Below, in pieces: positions 16,633 to 24,604 of a stretch of 54,863 bases of DNA. The position numbers and the translations under genes are program-made. Each line of letters opens with the position of its first letter. The stretch's first letter is position 1. The notes below the pieces were generated by a model. The model saw only the letters and a program-made list of their open reading frames with translations, ran no database searches and was not told the origin of the DNA. Location: NCBI GenBank assembly GCA_003135055.1, contig PLDF01000409.1:1-54863 (forward strand). Direction: 5' to 3'. This stretch comes from Bryobacterales bacterium. GTDB lineage: Bacteria; Acidobacteriota; Terriglobia; Bryobacterales; Bryobacteraceae.

Positions 16633-17007
16633 CTACGTCCGCGCCGCGAAGATCGCATTGTGTCCGCCGGGCTCAATCACGCCGATTTCGCGCATGCCGT
16701 AAAACGTGGTGCGCTCCGCCAGCGCGACAGGGTATCCTTCGAGGCGCTTGAGCACGTCCGCGAAATCTTCGACCTCAATGAATAGCGACGCGCGGCTCGA
16801 CGACCCTTCCGGCACGAAGACGGGCGCATCCTTGCGCGCGCTCGCGATGGTTTGCAGCATCAGCTCGGCGCCATCGCGCACCAGGATCACAAAACCCAGA
16901 CGGTCGCCTTCCGGCACTTCCACCGTCTTTTCAAAGCCCATGCGCTCCACCCAAAAGGGCAGCGACTTTTCAATTTCATCGACCAGCAGGACAGAAGTAA
17001 TTTTCAT
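16633..17007 (-). CDS. VOC-family (glyoxalase/bleomycin-resistance fold) protein
   Basis: Predicted 124-residue protein with one vicinal-oxygen-chelate domain: MKITSVLLVDEIEKSLPFWV, 'GFEKTVEVPEGDRLGFVILV', 'ELMLQTIASARKD', then 'RASLFIEVEDFADVLKRLEG' and 'YGMREIGVIEPGGHNAIFA'. It would form metal-binding beta-alpha-beta-beta-beta modules and act as a lyase, dioxygenase or binding protein on a small molecule. Its ATG overlaps the stop of the AraC-type regulator gene (ATGA, 17004-17007), so the two are co-expressed and the regulator probably controls it. Confidence 0.87.
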   Translation of the reverse strand: MKITSVLLVDEIEKSLPFWVERMGFEKTVEVPEGDRLGFVILVRDGAELMLQTIASARKDAPVFVPEGSSSRASLFIEVEDFADVLKRLEGYPVALAERTTFYGMREIGVIEPGGHNAIFAART

Positions 17008-17783
17008 GCCCAATTCTCGCCCGCCCCGGCGTTTCCGGTATTGGAAAAAACGGCCATGGGAGTTCGCCCCGTGAACTCGCGAAAGTCGCGGATCAGGTGC
17101 GCCTGGTCGAAGTAGCCGGTCTCCGCGGCGATGGCGGCCCAACTCAATTTGCGGCTCGCCGCCAGCTCGAAGGAACGCCGAAAGCGCAGCACGCGGCACA
17201 AATGCTTCGGAGTGAGTCCGCTCTCTTCGAGACAGCGCCGCCGGAATTGACGCGCGCTCATGCCGGCCTGTGCGGCCGCCCAATCGAGATCGACGACGCC
17301 ATGCGCGGCCGCCATGGCTTCCATGGCGCGGGCAATCGCGCCGGCCGCGGCACCGGTCGCAGTTCCGGTCGCAGCCCCTGTCGCCGGCAGCGCGCTCACG
17401 AGCAATCGCGCCCGCTCTTCGGCGGATGGCGAGCCGCTGAGACGGCACTCCAACTCGCGCGCGCGGCGTCCCCAGAGCTGCTCCAAAGGCGCCAACCGTC
17501 CGGTCAATTCGACGGGCGGCGCTTGCAGGAACTGCCGCGCCAGTCCCGGGCGGAACCTCACGCCTACCACCGCCGTTCCGGCGGACATCCGGAACCGCTG
17601 CTCCACCGGCATAGCTCCTACAGCGCGCAGTCCCAGTTCCGGGGAATACACAATGTCCAAGCAACCATCGGGGCGTACGGCGTGGACCATCGCGGCATGA
17701 TCCAGCGAGGCCGGGGATTCGAAGGTCCAGCAGCACTCCACCCAACGGGAAAGCGCCGCGCCCGGGCTGTGCTCACGGTACAC
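17004..17783 (-). CDS. AraC-family transcriptional regulator
   Basis: Predicted 259-residue regulator. The N-terminal part (1-110) is a DUF6597-like sensor region ('VRPDGCLDIVYSPEL', 'GVRFRPGLARQFL'). The C-terminal AraC/XylS double helix-turn-helix begins about residue 160: 'WAAAQAGMSARQFRRRCLEE', 'SGLTPKHLCRVLRFRRSFEL' and 'IAAETGYFDQAHLIRDFREF', ending 'TGRTPMAVF'. The Ala/Gly/Thr tract 'GAATGTATGAAAG' near 135 is a slippery linker repeat. It is 4-bp coupled to the VOC gene and overlaps the 3' end of the kinase-like gene by 11 bp. Confidence 0.9.
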   Translation of the reverse strand: MYREHSPGAALSRWVECCWTFESPASLDHAAMVHAVRPDGCLDIVYSPELGLRAVGAMPVEQRFRMSAGTAVVGVRFRPGLARQFLQAPPVELTGRLAPLEQLWGRRARELECRLSGSPSAEERARLLVSALPATGAATGTATGAAAGAIARAMEAMAAAHGVVDLDWAAAQAGMSARQFRRRCLEESGLTPKHLCRVLRFRRSFELAASRKLSWAAIAAETGYFDQAHLIRDFREFTGRTPMAVFSNTGNAGAGENWA

Positions 17784-18702
17784 GTTTGGAATACTCCGGT
17801 GGAATCAGGAGCGTCAAGGCATCCGGTACGATCCGCACCTGCGCCGGCAAATTTCCGGCGATTTCGCCATCGATCTGCGTGTACACAAGCACGTTGTCGG
17901 GGCCGGAGAGTGACGCTGCCGCCGTACGCAGCACCGTGACGCCCTTCATTCCGCCCAACCGGTTCAACATAAGCCCAAGCAGATATTTTACATAACGGAA
18001 GCTCGACCGGCCTTCGAACAGCACCATCTCAAACTCGTCGTCGAAGAGGGTCACGTGCCGGGCGATGGCGAAATCGCCGCCGTAATTCCGCACTTTGCTC
18101 AGCAGCGCAAACGAGCAGCGCCGCGTCACACCGTTGGCTTCCACGTTGAACTCGGGCAGATCGCGCCCCAGCATTCGCCATCCGGCGAGCCAGTACGCCA
18201 GCTTACCGGCGCGCGCCTTGAGCGGAGCGCTCACGTTATAAGCGACGTGCGCATCGAGGCCCGCGCCCGCCATCAGCAGGAAGTAGCGGGAAACGCCGCC
18301 CTTGCCGCAGGTCACGTAGCCCACGGAAATACGGTGCGGGCGGCACTCCTCCAGTTTTTCCGCGGCGCTCTCGAGATTGCCCCCCAATTCCATCTCCGTG
18401 GCCAGCACGTTGGCGGTCCCGGCAGGCAGAATCCCCAGTGGAACATGGGAATGAATCATGCCCTCCGCCACCTCGTTGATGGTGCCGTCGCCGCCGGCGG
18501 CAACAATCAGATCGGCCCCGCGCTCGATATGCTCGCGCGCCATGGCGCCCGCGGTTTTCGGCCCCGTGGTGGGCACAACGGTCACCGTATGGCCATTTTT
18601 TGTGAGAGTCTCAACCGCCCGCGTGAGCGACGCCCGGCCTTTCCGCCCCAGTTTACCGGCGCGAGGATTGTAGATGAGGACGGTATTCCTGTAGGCTGTA
18701 AT
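17773..18702 (-). CDS. diacylglycerol/sphingosine kinase-like lipid kinase, ATT start
   Basis: Predicted 309-residue kinase of the DAGK catalytic family, acting on membrane lipid diacylglycerol or a related lipid. The family's first motif reads 'TVLIYNPRAGKLGRKG' (residues 8-23), the nucleotide motif 'IVAAGGDGTINEVAEG', then 'LGILPAGTANVLATEMEL' and the C-terminal 'VYTQIDGEIAG'. The frame is open from a TGA at 18718-18720, and the only NTG start is a GTG at 18585 that would delete the NPRAG strand. ATT at 18702 has GGAG seven bases upstream (18710-18713). I therefore take ATT as the start. Sequencing error is the alternative. The gene is divergent from ligA. Confidence 0.8.
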   Translation of the reverse strand: MTAYRNTVLIYNPRAGKLGRKGRASLTRAVETLTKNGHTVTVVPTTGPKTAGAMAREHIERGADLIVAAGGDGTINEVAEGMIHSHVPLGILPAGTANVLATEMELGGNLESAAEKLEECRPHRISVGYVTCGKGGVSRYFLLMAGAGLDAHVAYNVSAPLKARAGKLAYWLAGWRMLGRDLPEFNVEANGVTRRCSFALLSKVRNYGGDFAIARHVTLFDDEFEMVLFEGRSSFRYVKYLLGLMLNRLGGMKGVTVLRTAAASLSGPDNVLVYTQIDGEIAGNLPAQVRIVPDALTLLIPPEYSKRVP

Positions 18703-18746
18703 GTGTTTTCTCCACGCTCACTCGTTAGATTATAGATGAGAGACGT

Positions 18747-20774
18747 ATGAAAGATCCCGCCCGTGAAATAGAACGGCTTCGCGAAGAGCTGCGCCGCCAC
18801 GAACACCTCTACTATGTCCTCGACCAGCCCGAGATCGCCGACGCCGATTACGACGCGCTGATGCGGCGCCTGCAGGAACTGGAAGCCGCGCATCCCGATC
18901 TTGCCTCGCCCGATTCGCCCACGCAGCGCGTCAGCGGCAAACCGCGCGAGGGGTTCGTCAAGGTGCTGCACAGCTCGCCCATGCTCAGCCTGGATAACGC
19001 GCTCACCGATACCGAGCTGCGCGAGTTCGACCGGCGCGTGCGCGATCTTCTGGGCGGCGAAGAGTACCGCTACGTCACCGAGCTGAAGATGGACGGACTT
19101 TCCATGGCCGCGCTCTACCGCGATGGCAGCTTCCGGCAAGCCATCACCCGCGGCGATGGAACCACGGGCGAGGAGGTCACCGAAAACGCGCGCACCATCC
19201 GCTCCCTGCCCCTGCGCGTAAAGACGAAGTTGCCAGTATTCGAAACGCGCGGCGAGACGGTCCTGAATCGCCGCGCTTTCGAACGGCTCAACGCCGAGCG
19301 CGACGAGAAGGGTCTGGCGCGCTTCGCCAACCCGCGCAACGCCGCGGCCGGATCGCTGCGCATGCTGGAGCCGCAAGTCACTGCCTCGCGCCGCCTGGAT
19401 TATTACACCTACTTCCTGCTCGCCGATGGCCAGCCAATCTACGACAGCCACTGGGCATCGCTCGACGAGCTGGCGCGGATGGGCTTCAAGGTGAATCCGG
19501 AGCGCAAGGTGTGCGCGAATATCGACGAGGTGCTGGCTTTCTGCGAGCACTGGGGCGCGCGCCGCGAAGAATTGCCGTACGAGATCGACGGCGTGGTGGT
19601 GAAGGTGGATTCCATTCCGCAGCAGCGTGCGCTAGGCTTCACGGCCAAAGCGCCGCGCTGGGCCATCGCATACAAATACGCGGCGCGGCAGGCGGTCACG
19701 ACGGTGGAATCGATCGGGGTAAACGTGGGCCGTACCGGCGCGCTCACGCCGGTGGCGTTCCTCAAGCCCGTCCAGGTGAGCGGCGTCACCGTGTCGCGCG
19801 CCACGCTGCACAACGAAGACGAAATCGAGCGGCTGGGTCTCCAGTCTGGCGACGATGTGGTGATTGAGCGCTCGGGCGACGTGATTCCCAAAGTAGTCCG
19901 CGTGGAAAAGCAAGGCGCGCACCGCACTCCGTTTCACATGCCGGCGGCGTGCCCCATCTGCGGCGGACACGTGGTGCGCGAGGAAGGCGAGGCGGCCAGA
20001 CGCTGCATCAACGTCAATTGTCCCGCCCGGCTGAAGGAATCCGTTCTGCACTTCGCTTCCCGCCACGTGATGAACATCGACGGCATGGGCGACGCGCTGG
20101 TGGATCAACTGGTGGACCGCGGCATGGTGAAGAGCGTCGCCGATCTATACCATCTCACCGTCGAGCAGTTGGTTTCGCTGGAGCGCATGGGCGAGAAATC
20201 CGCCACCAACGTCGTTCGCAATATCGAAAACTCGAAGCGGAGCCCGCTGCCGCGCGTGCTCAACGCGCTGGGCATCCGCTTCGTCGGCGAGCGCACAGCG
20301 GTCTTCCTCGCCGAGTATTTCGGCAGTATGGAGGCGATTGAGTCCGCCGCCTTGGAACAATTGCAGCAGGCCGAAGAAGTGGGCCCAAGGATAGCTGAGA
20401 GCATTTTCCAGTTCTTCCGCGAACCGCGAAACCGCGAATTGGTGGACCGGCTGCGCGCCGCGGGTTTGCAATTCACTCACGCCACCACCCGTCCGAAAGC
20501 GGGGCCGCTGGCGGGATATACGCTCGTACTCACCGGGACGCTGCCTACTCTCAGCCGCGACGAAGCGAAGCAGCTTATCGAGAGCGCCGGCGGCAAAGTC
20601 AGCAGCGCCGTGAGCAAGAAAACCAGCTACCTGGTGGCGGGTGAGGAAGCCGGATCGAAGTTGCTCAAAGCCCAGGAACTGGGCGTCAAGATTCTGAGTG
20701 AAGAGCAACTGCGGAAGATGGCTGGAGCCACGGAGCCCCCGGGGATAGGCGAGGTCCCCGCTCCCAAAGGCTAG
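18747..20774 (+). CDS. ligA: NAD-dependent DNA ligase
   Basis: Predicted 675-residue replication and repair enzyme that seals nicks using NAD+. Domains in order: Ia and adenylation domain with 'HEHLYYVLDQPEIADADYDA' and the catalytic Lys114 in 'ELKMDGLSMAALYRDG'; OB fold with 'VGRTGALTPVAFLKPV'; four-cysteine zinc finger 'CPICGG...CINVNCPARL'; helix-hairpin-helix repeats ('INGMGDALVDQLVDRG'-like at 'IDGMGDALVDQLVDRGMVKS'); C-terminal BRCT domain ('LAGYTLVLTGTLPTLSRDEA'). Full length for LigA. It converges on the beta-helix gene, and the two stop codons share one CTAG palindrome (20771-20774). Confidence 0.98.
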   Translation: MKDPAREIERLREELRRHEHLYYVLDQPEIADADYDALMRRLQELEAAHPDLASPDSPTQRVSGKPREGFVKVLHSSPMLSLDNALTDTELREFDRRVRDLLGGEEYRYVTELKMDGLSMAALYRDGSFRQAITRGDGTTGEEVTENARTIRSLPLRVKTKLPVFETRGETVLNRRAFERLNAERDEKGLARFANPRNAAAGSLRMLEPQVTASRRLDYYTYFLLADGQPIYDSHWASLDELARMGFKVNPERKVCANIDEVLAFCEHWGARREELPYEIDGVVVKVDSIPQQRALGFTAKAPRWAIAYKYAARQAVTTVESIGVNVGRTGALTPVAFLKPVQVSGVTVSRATLHNEDEIERLGLQSGDDVVIERSGDVIPKVVRVEKQGAHRTPFHMPAACPICGGHVVREEGEAARRCINVNCPARLKESVLHFASRHVMNIDGMGDALVDQLVDRGMVKSVADLYHLTVEQLVSLERMGEKSATNVVRNIENSKRSPLPRVLNALGIRFVGERTAVFLAEYFGSMEAIESAALEQLQQAEEVGPRIAESIFQFFREPRNRELVDRLRAAGLQFTHATTRPKAGPLAGYTLVLTGTLPTLSRDEAKQLIESAGGKVSSAVSKKTSYLVAGEEAGSKLLKAQELGVKILSEEQLRKMAGATEPPGIGEVPAPKG

Positions 20775-23299
20775 TGAACGGAGATGGTAACGGTATTCGA
20801 GGGGATGGCGCCAGCCCAAAGCAGGACCGGAACGCCGTTCCCGGCGGCTACTCCCTGCGGTACTTGCACGTTCACCTGGTAGAGTCCCACGAAGCCGGGA
20901 GTCAGCCCCGCGAAACTGACTGGAGCCGGCACGCCGCCAATGGTCGCCGTCAGATTGCCGATCAGGTAGGAAAGAGGGCTTGCCACGGCAGTGGCTCCAG
21001 TCTGTGGCGGGTTGCTCACGGCGCCCAGCCCGGTGGCGTAAATCTGCAGGTAGTCGCCGGCGTGGGCGGGCGAGGTGGCGTTCACAACCTTTCCGGCGAC
21101 ACTCACGATGGCCCCTTGGCCGCCCTGTGGCGCTCCCAGGGAGAAAATACCGGGTCCGACCGTGCCTATTGCGAGCGTCTGCGGCGCGCTGGCGATTGCA
21201 TTGGCCGTGACCGTCACCGGCGCAGTCGACTGGCCTTGCATTTCCCACGGCACTTGCAAATTCAGTTGCGACGGAGAGGCGAAGATGATGGGGGCGGAAA
21301 TGCCGCCGAACTGAACGACGGTTCCGCCCGGCGTCGAGCCGGCCAGGTTCGAACCAAACAAGCTAACCAGGGAGCCTGGAATCAGATCGCCTTGCTGAAG
21401 CGTGGCGGCGTTGACGAAGTCCGCCGCGGTGAACTGAGGCCCGTTAGCGGAACCGGAGACTGGTGAAACCGATAGCGTATTTCCCGACCCGCCACTGCCC
21501 AGGTAAGCGTAGAGGGACGAAACGCCAAGCACTCCCGCGACCAGATTGTCTTGCACGCTCACCTGCACCTGGTTTCCACTCGCGATGTCCACTCCGGCCG
21601 CCACGTTGATGCCCTTGATTCCCGGCGTGCCAACAAGCGTGAGAGCCTGGTCCACCTGGTTGCAAGAGATCTGTGCCGCGGACACGACATTATTGTCGGC
21701 CGAGAAGGTGGCGGCGCCATCGTTGGGGGCTCCTCCTCCAAATCCGCCGGTAACGGCGATTCCGAGGAACGGGGTGTTCACTTCGTTATTGGTAATCGAG
21801 ATGCCGTTGATGGTATTTCCCTGCGCCAGCACTCCCGCCCATACATTGATTCCCGCGCTAAAAATTTCATCCTCTAAGGTGAAGTTTCCGGGAGGAGATG
21901 AGACCTCGATACTGTTCGCCTGGACAAGCACGCTCGATAGCGAATTCCCGGTCGCGGGGCTGCTCGCGCCGAGGGAGCCGCCCGCTTCAAGCGACATTCC
22001 AGTAGACGACCCGCCCGTCAAGGTATTACCCAATATGGAGAGATTGGAAATGGCGTCGTTCATCGACGTTCCCGATGCCGCGTAAACCTGGATTCCCGTG
22101 CGGCTGGGTCCCGCGATGGTGTTCCCAAGAATGCCGATGTTCGTGGCGATGTTGTTCTCCGAGTACTCGATCGGCAGCACATTATCGTCGTTAGAATCTC
22201 CCACGGCAAATACGATGCCGACTAACTGGTGTGAGTAGTCGCCGGGCTGGACAGAGCCCGTCATGCTTATCTGATTGCCGATAATCTGCATGCCGTCAAT
22301 CAAGGCCCCGGATACGCTGCTGCCATTCCCGTCCCCAATGAGAATTACACTGGAAGGAAAAGCGGCTGAGATGGAATTGTTGGCGATCAAGGTATCGAGC
22401 ACCTGGTTCGCCGGCCCAACCCCGCCATTGGCGCCGACCGTGATGCCTAACGCGTTTGGCGCCGGAAGCACCAAATTGTTGTTGGCGATGGTGGTGTGCT
22501 GCAACGTGTCGCCGCCGGTGAGAGCCAACTGGATGCCAAACATCGGGCCGGAGACGCTGCCGGCGATAGTGTTGCCGGTAATCAGCATATGGTCCCAGGT
22601 GTTCCCCGTGGGGGGCGCGCCGGCGGCTTGGGCGCAGGCTGGACAGAAGACGATTCCGATATTTTGGACGTTCGTCATCGCCAGGTTGCCGATGGTGATG
22701 TTGGAGAAAGTGGTCCCGGTGGCCACGGGTAAACCGAATTTCGCCGTTGGGGGCTCGATGTCAACGCAGTTCCCACAGTTCCGGAGTGCAAGCGCGTAGA
22801 GAGTGTTGCCACCGGAAACGATAAAAATAGTGGCCGTGCCCGACAGGCTGGTGAGCGTGATGTCGGGTTGTCCATCGCCATCGATGTCACCGTTGATGGT
22901 CACGTTGCCCCCGGATAAGAACGACAATCCCATGGACGGCGGGGTATCGACGACGATAGTGGCGCCCTTCAGTGCAGGGGCGAACTGGATGTTCCATGTG
23001 CCCGGGTCGTTGTTCGTGGCATCAATCGCTTCCTGGATAGAAATTCCGTCCGGGCCGGGATTGGCAACCAGCGCCTTCACCGAAGACGTGTCGCCATTAA
23101 CCACGACCGTGGCATTCGTGACCGTGATCACCGTGCCGCGATTGAGGGTAACATTCGGAATGGTCACTGCGGGAGGGGTATAACTGCTCGCGCCGACCCC
23201 GCCGCAATAGGCCGGCAACTGGTCCGATAGTGTCGGAAGCGCACCGATGGCTAGTAAGAATAAGCAGGGGATAGCCCCCATAGGGTGTCGTATTTTCAA
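20771..23299 (-). CDS. secreted parallel beta-helix protein with TIGR03437 C-terminal domain
   Basis: Predicted 842-residue secreted protein. It has a signal peptide (MKIRHPMGAIPCLFLLAIGA), then about 550 residues of right-handed beta-helix-like repeats rich in 'NTI', 'NNI' and 'GNTI.G' turns ('GITVGANGGVGPANQVLDTL', 'NIGILGNTIAGPSRTGIQVY'), as in pectate-lyase-like or parallel beta-helix proteins. Residues about 620-842 form the acidobacterial C-terminal domain: 'GDLIPGSLVSLFGSNLAGST', 'PSQLNLQVPWEM', 'YLQIYATGLGAVSNPPQTG' and 'YQVNVQVPQGVAAGNGVPV'. The domain's role is unknown; its frequency on secreted proteins suggests surface display or sorting. No catalytic residues could be assigned. 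Confidence 0.88.
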   Translation of the reverse strand: MKIRHPMGAIPCLFLLAIGALPTLSDQLPAYCGGVGASSYTPPAVTIPNVTLNRGTVITVTNATVVVNGDTSSVKALVANPGPDGISIQEAIDATNNDPGTWNIQFAPALKGATIVVDTPPSMGLSFLSGGNVTINGDIDGDGQPDITLTSLSGTATIFIVSGGNTLYALALRNCGNCVDIEPPTAKFGLPVATGTTFSNITIGNLAMTNVQNIGIVFCPACAQAAGAPPTGNTWDHMLITGNTIAGSVSGPMFGIQLALTGGDTLQHTTIANNNLVLPAPNALGITVGANGGVGPANQVLDTLIANNSISAAFPSSVILIGDGNGSSVSGALIDGMQIIGNQISMTGSVQPGDYSHQLVGIVFAVGDSNDDNVLPIEYSENNIATNIGILGNTIAGPSRTGIQVYAASGTSMNDAISNLSILGNTLTGGSSTGMSLEAGGSLGASSPATGNSLSSVLVQANSIEVSSPPGNFTLEDEIFSAGINVWAGVLAQGNTINGISITNNEVNTPFLGIAVTGGFGGGAPNDGAATFSADNNVVSAAQISCNQVDQALTLVGTPGIKGINVAAGVDIASGNQVQVSVQDNLVAGVLGVSSLYAYLGSGGSGNTLSVSPVSGSANGPQFTAADFVNAATLQQGDLIPGSLVSLFGSNLAGSTPGGTVVQFGGISAPIIFASPSQLNLQVPWEMQGQSTAPVTVTANAIASAPQTLAIGTVGPGIFSLGAPQGGQGAIVSVAGKVVNATSPAHAGDYLQIYATGLGAVSNPPQTGATAVASPLSYLIGNLTATIGGVPAPVSFAGLTPGFVGLYQVNVQVPQGVAAGNGVPVLLWAGAIPSNTVTISVH

Positions 23300-23431
23300 G
23301 AGGCTCCAGGCGGGCAGGTTCCGACCTGGAACTCCTATTTTGGACTTACAGGGTTACCTCAAGTATACACCCAGCCCCGCTCCATCTGCCGCCGTGCCGC
23401 GCTCTGCTCGCACGCATAGTATCCTCAAGCC

Positions 23432-24604
23432 ATGACCCTTCCGCCGTTTCTTCTGGATGAATGGCTCGATCAAAACCACGCCGCCGATCCGCCCATCGAG
23501 TTCGATCTCGGCTCGAGCACCGGCCCCGTCTGGACCCTGCGCGAGCTGCTGAGTCTCTCCGGCGATCCGGAGGCGCTCGGCGTTTTTGAGACACTCCTCG
23601 ACACCAACCTGCTCTACACGCCTCCCGCCGGAACCCGCGAGCTGCGCGAAGCCATCGCCGCACTTGAGGGCGCCGACCCGGATTGCATCCAGGTTGTAAC
23701 CGGCGCGGCCGAGGCGCTGCTGCTGCTCTTCTTCGCCGCTGCCGGCCGCGGCGCCAACGTGATTCTGCCGCAGCCCGGATTCCCCACCAACGATGCGCTG
23801 GCTGCGTCCCTTGGCATTGAAGCCCGTCACTATGTGCTGCGTCCGCAAAACCAGTTTCGCATCGACCTCGACGAAATCCGCCGTCTGGCGGACAGCAACA
23901 CGCGCCTGCTGCTGGTCAATTCGCCGCATAACCCCACCGGCGCCATCCTCAGCGATGCGGAAGTGGAGAGCCTCCACGATTTCTGCGCCGGCAGCGGCGT
24001 GCAGTTTGTCTGCGACCAGGTTTATCACCCGATCTATCATGGCCCCGCCACGCGCACCGCCGCCCGTCTGCCGCACGCGACGGTGCTGGGAGATTTCTCC
24101 AAGGCGCTCTGCCTCAGCGGACTCCGCACCGGCTGGATCGTCGAGCCCGACCCGATCCGCCGCCACCAATACCTGAACGCGCGCAGTTACTTCACGGTCT
24201 CGAATACGGTTCTCGGCGAGCGCCTGGCCACGCTGGCGCTCCGTCGCCACGAGACCATTTACGCCCGCGCGCGCCGCATCGCATCGGCCAACCTGGCGCT
24301 GCTTGATGCCTTCTTCGAAGCGCATCGCGACATAATGAGCTGGGTGAGGCCGCGCGGCGGCATGACCGCATTCCCGTGGCTCACGAGCGCCGCCGATACG
24401 CGCCCGTTCTGCCGCGCGGCGATGCAGCGCGGCATTCTGCTCGCCCCCGGCGATTGCTTCGGCATGCCCGCGCACTTCCGCATCGGCTTCGCGGCGTCCG
24501 GCGAGCGCTTCGCCGCCGCCATTGAGCGTCTGGAGGAATTCGCCGCGGCCGCTGAAATATCTTCTACTGCTTGTCGTCCTGCATCAATTTCCCAACCCGC
24601 TTGA
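23432..24604 (+). CDS. PLP-dependent aminotransferase, class I/II
   Basis: Predicted 390-residue fold-type I aminotransferase. Motifs: 'YTPPAGTRELREAIAALEGA', 'VVTGAAEALLLLFFAAAGRG' (PLP phosphate loop), 'LLLVNSPHNPTGAILSD', 'CDQVYHPIYHG' (Asp and Tyr contacting PLP), 'LGDFSKALCLSGLRTGWIVE' with the Schiff-base lysine, and a C-terminal substrate arginine in 'PAHFRIGFAASGE'. The amino acid used is unknown. The last 41 bp overlap the 3' end of gspD on the other strand, so the final residues ('STACRPASISQPA') are probably not conserved. Confidence 0.92.
   Translation: MTLPPFLLDEWLDQNHAADPPIEFDLGSSTGPVWTLRELLSLSGDPEALGVFETLLDTNLLYTPPAGTRELREAIAALEGADPDCIQVVTGAAEALLLLFFAAAGRGANVILPQPGFPTNDALAASLGIEARHYVLRPQNQFRIDLDEIRRLADSNTRLLLVNSPHNPTGAILSDAEVESLHDFCAGSGVQFVCDQVYHPIYHGPATRTAARLPHATVLGDFSKALCLSGLRTGWIVEPDPIRRHQYLNARSYFTVSNTVLGERLATLALRRHETIYARARRIASANLALLDAFFEAHRDIMSWVRPRGGMTAFPWLTSAADTRPFCRAAMQRGILLAPGDCFGMPAHFRIGFAASGERFAAAIERLEEFAAAAEISSTACRPASISQPA

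Noticed and set aside
16266..16676. 136-codon minus frame between phyH and the VOC gene
   Set aside because: Begins in repeat sequence, overlaps phyH, has no ribosome site. At most a decayed fragment.
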